Assembly: GCF_031755915.1 (NCBI RefSeq)
Contig: NC_083386.1
Span: forward strand, 22,181,001-22,245,000
Direction of reading: 5' to 3'
Length of the DNA stretch: 64,000 nt
Source of the DNA: Ziziphus jujuba
Taxonomy: Eukaryota; Streptophyta; Magnoliopsida; Rosales; Rhamnaceae
Shown: positions 59,743 to 64,000 of the stretch, piece by piece
How the letters are laid out: the number at the start of each line of letters is the position of its first letter
How positions within the stretch are numbered: the stretch's first letter is position 1
Position numbers and translations under genes: made by a program
Notes under the pieces: model-generated
Told to the model about the DNA's origin: nothing
Database searches by the model: none
What the model saw: the letters and a program-made list of their open reading frames with translations, nothing else

Positions 59743-60672
59743 AGGTGGTGGTGGTGGTGGAGAAGCTTGACGATGAGACCGCAGCCTGCCTTAGATGATG
59801 ATAATGGCGGAGAAGCAGCGTAGCCGTTGGATCTCCCTTGGGCCATGTCTGCCATTTTCTACCGTGATAAATAATTGGCTATGCAAGGTATTATTTCCTC
59901 CGTCTTTTCCAATTTTTATGTTTTTCTAAATTCACTCTTTGCTTTTTTCGGAATTTTCTGTGATTTTCTTTTAAAATGTTTGTGTGGTGCTAATGGAATA
60001 TAATTTGTCTACTTGTTTATGCTGAACCATATAGTTTTTAACTAATATGGGTTTATTACATTGGTTTTTTTTTTTGGTTGTTACCTGGTCTTAAGTGTAT
60101 CTTTTATTTATTTTCTTATTGTTATCAGTTGTTACTATCAAGGCACTTTCCCTCAAGTCTAACTATATATGTTTGAGTACAGCATGAACAATCTTTATAT
60201 AATAGTCTGATTTTGTCACCATCCACATTTGAGGACTGTGTCTTGTGGAAAACGTTTTCATATCTTTATTCATCTTCTTCAAAACTGGCCTGCCAAAGTT
60301 CCTTTGCGGCTGTTTCTAGAAATTTTGGGATTTCCGAATTGTTTTATTGTGTAGCCATTTAGTGTCAATAACTTTCCAGCATTTTACGTTTTTAGTTTGA
60401 CTTGCAATTTTATGAGAACAAAAAACAAATCCATATTTACATTTTCACTTGCAGGTGATGGACATGCACCTAAATATATTGGCCAAGCAGCACATAGAAA
60501 CATGTTTGTGAAGATCCATGCTGAGAAAAGTCCATTCTTGGCGGAGAAGCTTAAAGGTCCTTGTTCTTCCAACACTTGCCCTTTTAAAGAAAACCAAAGT
60601 GGATGATTATGTGGTATGTCATGTAGGAAGTTTTCTATGTTACAAACTTAATCTGCACTTATGGCGTCCTAT

Positions 60673-60706
<34 letters not shown>

Positions 60707-60963
60707 AGTGAAAAATATTATCCTTTGAAGCTTGTCTATTTATAACACATAAATTTTGCTTTATGTCTGTTAGGTGGGCTTTGATCAACTTGGTGGAACA
60801 GATGAGTTCATCACAGAGGAGTTGGAGGAGAGGTTGGATAAAGCTCATCTCTTTTGAGGGTGAATCATCCTCCCTATCGAAGTCTAGCATGCGCACCAGG
60901 AGCGTATTGCAAAACCAAGGTCAGACTCATCAGCTCAGATTAAAACTGCATTATAAATTGTAG
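59743..60963 (+). pseudogene. TXNDC9/PLP3-type thioredoxin-like pseudogene
   Basis: Three exon-like blocks with intact splice signals. Block 59743-59887 carries VEKLDDETAA and, after a frameshift, MAEKQRSRWISLG, then CHF and WLCK; the middle of the exon is deleted. Block 60455-60613 carries VMDMHLNILAKQHIET, then in another frame FVKIHAEKSPFLAEKL and VLVLPTLALLKKTKVDDYV. Block 60774-60963 carries VGFDQLGGTDEF, LEERLDKAH and, after a small deletion, ISFEGESSSLSKSS. The family are phosducin-like/thioredoxin-domain co-chaperones linked to tubulin folding. Frameshifts and the deletion rule out a full product. Retained introns show DNA-level duplication, not a processed copy. Confidence 0.85.
60675..60705. 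repeat. poly(T) tract
   Basis: About 31 T residues within the second intron of the thioredoxin-like pseudogene. Confidence 0.9.
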
Positions 60964-61854
60964 CAATATTTTTGGTTCAGTGGTGGAAAGTAGATACGTT
61001 CGCATTATCCTTCATCATATGGTGAGGAAATAGGCATATTTACCTGCTTTCATTGGGCGGTCTAGCTTGTACTTTAGTAAAATTTCAGATATATTGCTGT
61101 CTACATGTGTGGTAATATCATTTGAATCATTGCCTTGACGATATCCAATTGGTGCATACAACTATTCAAATAGTTTTGCAAGATTCCAATGCTATCAAAA
61201 TCCCTAAATTTAACATTGAAATTTGGAAAACATCTTGTGCTTTCTTCATCAGTGTACTGTCTGATGTGCAGTGAATTAAACTTTGAATTTGTTTGTGGGT
61301 AATGTCATAAAGCAACTGAGCAAATTTGAGAAAATTGTAATACCAAACTAGTTTGATAACCTATTCAACTTTGGTAGGGCATCAAATTCTCACGACTCTA
61401 ACCTGAAACTTATTTTATAACAGGAACAGTGGAAAAACGTTCATAATACTACAGCTTGCTCCAAGTTAACAAGCTAACTTCCCTAAGCAACAACTTAGAA
61501 GACAAGAATCTTACCCAAAAATAAAAAATAAAAAAAAAAAGCAAGCAGACAAGAAAATATTAAGCTAACTAGGCTAGGAAACAATGTATATATAATACTC
61601 TGCAACATGTACCACTTATACAGGCTGCTGCTTAGAAGCACGAGCTTGTTGCAGAACCCTTTTCCAGTGTGGTTGTTGGCTGTGCAGAGATTTCTCTGTG
61701 AATTAGAATGAGTCAAAAAAAGAACATTGTTACTAGACCCTGTTTGGAAGAAAATAAAGAAAATCAAAAAGGGTCAGCTAACAAATCTTAATGAAGGTTT
61801 TCAATCTCTACATATAAGTAGTAATACATAATGATAATCTCAACGTGGATACTT
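60964..61854. other. spacer, possible extra pseudogene pieces
   Basis: No intact gene. On the minus strand near 61620-61700 a short frame reads PHWKRVLQQARASKQQP, which looks protein-like but which I cannot assign. The rest is unremarkable AT-rich sequence. Confidence 0.45.
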
Positions 61855-62062
61855 CTAAAGCAGACTGAGCAACATAATTCCCACAGAGGTCTTGAAATCG
61901 TGCATTTGCTACAATTTCAGCCAAAAGTCTCTTCTTAGCTTCTCCTGTCTGTGGAGCATGAGAAGCTGCACAAGCATAAGAAATACAAGTTTGCATTATA
62001 CATCACCCACTTTTGTCTGTAGCTATTTCCAAGCAATTTGCTGCTGCGTCATCCAAAAGAAG
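61855..62062 (-). pseudogene. Pumilio (PUF) gene fragment
   Basis: The minus strand from about 62062 reads LLLDDAAANCLEIATDKSG, a stop codon, then MQTCISYACAASHAPQTGEA, KKRLLAEIVANARF and LCGNYVAQSALE. This matches the junction of two PUF repeats (ANCxEIATDxxGCCVLQxC ... LIAEI ... FGNYVVQYxLE). A stop replaces the Cys pair and the later repeats are missing. PUF proteins bind mRNA 3' regions. This piece is a single-exon relic; the parent gene is elsewhere. Confidence 0.75.
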
Positions 62063-62665
62063 CTGCAATGGAAAAGAACCATACCCTATTAAATTACCAC
62101 ATCAGCACGTAGGGCTACATGAGTAAGTGGGTGCAATTTTCTTTTTTTTTTTTATTTTTTTTTTTGGTGCTTTCAAAATTTTGATGAGTCTTTTATAACG
62201 AGAAGAAAAAACCCTAATCCCCGAAACAGTAACAATTAGAATTTCATCTATATTCATCATCTGTGCTATAAAACACTTTCAACAAATTTTTCAGCTTTTA
62301 GCTTCATCTTGTTGAAGTGATTTCTTGTTTTGTTTGTACTTGTTCTTATTTATGAGAATTACTGTTTGGAGCGACGTGCACTTTCAAGACATATTCCAGG
62401 GCAATTTGATGGGGCAAAGAGTCGGAAATAGTGTGCCTTTTTTTTTTTGGGAAAAAAAAAAAATTCTAGAAAGTGCTAAAATTTTTATCTTTCTTTGTCA
62501 AATTCTTAATAAATCTGGTGTACTTTCTTCGTAAAATACATATATTTTTTCATTCATCGATGAAGATCACAAATGCAGTATAACCACCGTTGATGAAGTT
62601 GGTTATGAATAGCTGAATTAGTACCTTATATTGTTTTACTTTTGGAATCCCCTATCCTATCCCCC
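62063..62665. other. spacer
   Basis: AT-rich, with T runs at 62142-62164 and an A run at 62453-62462. No gene supported. Confidence 0.5.
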
Positions 62666-63526
62666 TTTTTCTTTGAGACCCTTTTCTCAAGAGCCTTGAT
62701 ATATAGTATTGCTGATATATGCTGCATATCCGTATATATCAAACATCTTCACTGATTCCAAAAAATACATGATTATCTGCTGCAAGTTAGAATCCTTCAT
62801 TCCTTTCTTTCATAGTATGATTGCCAAAACTGTCTCTTCTGAGGATGCATATCAAATTCCATCATAAGACCAAAAGTACAAAAAAACTGTACAGCATACA
62901 AGTAGATTTTAAAGTATAAATCGAGCTTCAATGTAGCATGCTAATATGTTCCTAACAAGACTATTGAATGAGCTCCAACGCTCAATTTGAAGATAACTGA
63001 TCTTTCTGGAATGGGAGACATTATGCCTCTTTCTGTGTGTCTTTCCAGAAACACAATAGTAAGGGTCTGTATTGGATGATAAACTAAAATTATAAGATAA
63101 GTTCCATGAATAAGATGCTCCAAAATTTACAATGCATGCATTGATAGGTGCACTGATGCATCAAAATTTTGCAACCATGGATTTTAATTTATACTTGCTG
63201 CAAAGTTTTTGTCAAATTTGTAAAAGCGAAGGAGATAGTTCATAATGCATGTGGACCTAATCATCTGGTGATTCTTTTGGCAATTTCTAGCCCACCAATA
63301 TTTGACCACAATTTTCTAGCCACGAATATAGGCAAATGTGATATGTCAGGCTTTAAGACTAACCACTTCAATATTTCTGACTTTTCACTAATACCATGTC
63401 TCCAAATTCAAAAACAAAATTTTACATGGAAAATGACAATGAAACTCTTAACTAATACCAACCATTGCACATGGAAAATGAAAATGAAAAAAGCATTACT
63501 TCTAACAATTTCTTTCTAGTGTTCGT
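62666..63526 (+). pseudogene. GLY1 segment, copy 3 (exon 7 relic plus flanks)
   Basis: 62670-62920 matches 58100-58430 (shared GAGCCTTGATATATAGTATT and CTGCTGCAAGTTAGAATC). 62990-63300 matches GLY1 exon 7 and downstream sequence: ATAACTGATCTTTCTGGAA, CTTTCCAGAAACA and AGTTCCATGAAT are recognisable but frameshifted. 63375-63520 matches the GLY1 downstream region at 57590-57790. It leads straight into the F-box gene end, the same order as beside the real GLY1. Confidence 0.78.
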
Positions 63527-64000
63527 TCAGCTTTCATCGTCATTCCCACAGTTGGGTGATACCAGACTCTCACAGTACACAATCTCCTGCAGATGGTGCT
63601 CAGCCTCTCTCACTGCAAGCTGCCGGAACCTATTCTCTCCGGGATCGTACACCACGAATCCCTTTCCTCTCACATTCATCAGCAAAGCACCGGTCTTAGT
63701 ATAACAAAACGGCTTGTACAGGCAGCTATAAACTGAAGGACTGACTCCCTGAAGCGTTGGGATTATGATGAGCTTGGTCCAGGTTTCATCATCCTTTGTG
63801 GACCAAACATGGATGTGAGTGGCTAACTGGGAGTGAATCACACAAAGCGAGTCTCTCAGAGAACCCAACCACGTTATACTCCAACAGGACTTATCAGGTG
63901 CTGTAGGAACTACCCTGAACTTCTCTTCCACCAAATCAAAACGCAAAATCACATATCTGGAAGCTTTGTTGTCCAGACAGAGCCAATAAAGTCCACCATT
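63527..64000 (-). CDS. F-box protein, F-box-associated domain (partial, runs off window)
   Basis: The minus strand is open from the window edge to a stop at 63527-63529; 157 residues of the C-terminus are visible. Motifs NGGLYWLCLD, VILRFDLVEEKFRVVP, GSLRDSLCVIHSQ, IHVWSTKDDETWTKL and GKGFVVYDP are typical of the F-box-associated (FBA) interaction domain found in CPR1- and At3g06240-like F-box proteins. These recruit substrates to SCF ubiquitin ligases. The F-box itself should lie beyond base 64000. A degenerate copy of its last codons is at 57795-57905. Confidence 0.85.
   Translation of the reverse strand, partial: NGGLYWLCLDNKASRYVILRFDLVEEKFRVVPTAPDKSCWSITWLGSLRDSLCVIHSQLATHIHVWSTKDDETWTKLIIIPTLQGVSPSVYSCLYKPFCYTKTGALLMNVRGKGFVVYDPGENRFRQLAVREAEHHLQEIVYCESLVSPNCGNDDES

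Noticed and set aside
1..64000. CRISPR arrays, operons, ribosome binding sites, origins
   Set aside because: Intron-bearing plant nuclear genes throughout; no spaced repeats of that type.

Overview
The window is nuclear DNA of a flowering plant, almost certainly a eudicot. It is AT-rich, its genes carry short GT-AG introns, and it is full of (TA)n and poly(A/T) tracts. Every recognisable protein is a plant family. Three genes on the right lie in the same order as I remember on Arabidopsis chromosome 2: an OB-fold tRNA-binding protein (At2g40660), a type-A response regulator (At2g40670, ARR16) and plastid glycerol-3-phosphate dehydrogenase (At2g40690, GLY1/SFD1). A U-box gene further left fits the same block.

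Layout. 1-5.2 kb: a wrecked cytochrome P450 gene with a MULE-like MITE and a tRNA-derived SINE inserted one beside the other. 6.3-8.2 kb: an intronless uncharacterised plant gene whose 3' end is partly duplicated. 8.2-11.6 kb: AT-rich spacer. 12.0-15.5 kb (+): a seven-exon conserved nuclear-type protein with an apparent GA-AG intron. 16.5-20.0 kb (-): a U-box E3 ligase of the PUB62 type. 21.4-26.0 kb (+): a membrane protein with an extracellular DUF7356-type domain. 29.1-32.7 kb (-): a PXC2-type LRR receptor kinase lacking the catalytic Asp. 33-38 kb: spacer with truncated LINEs.

38.3-40.0 kb (-): a gene with two tandem MuDR-N-terminal-like domains and a zinc knuckle but no transposase core. 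It shares a divergent promoter with the Arc1p/AIMP1-like tRNA-binding gene (40.5-45.3 kb, +). 48.3-49.3 kb (+): an ARR16/17-type response regulator. 50.0-50.2 kb (-): a 66-residue Cys-rich protein. 51.2-53.3 kb: a possible decayed DNA transposon. 53.9-57.2 kb (+): GLY1. 57.4-64 kb: a scrambled segmental duplication holding extra GLY1 fragments, an F-box 3' remnant, and pseudogenes of a TXNDC9/PLP3-type thioredoxin-like protein and a Pumilio protein. It ends in a truncated F-box-associated gene running off the right edge.

The intact genes are ordinary unlinked housekeeping, signalling and lipid genes, not one pathway. The most unusual items are the transposase-derived two-domain gene, the three-copy GLY1/F-box segment, the non-canonical splice donor, and a recurring class of tiny insertions consisting of little more than a poly(A) tract between target-site duplications.
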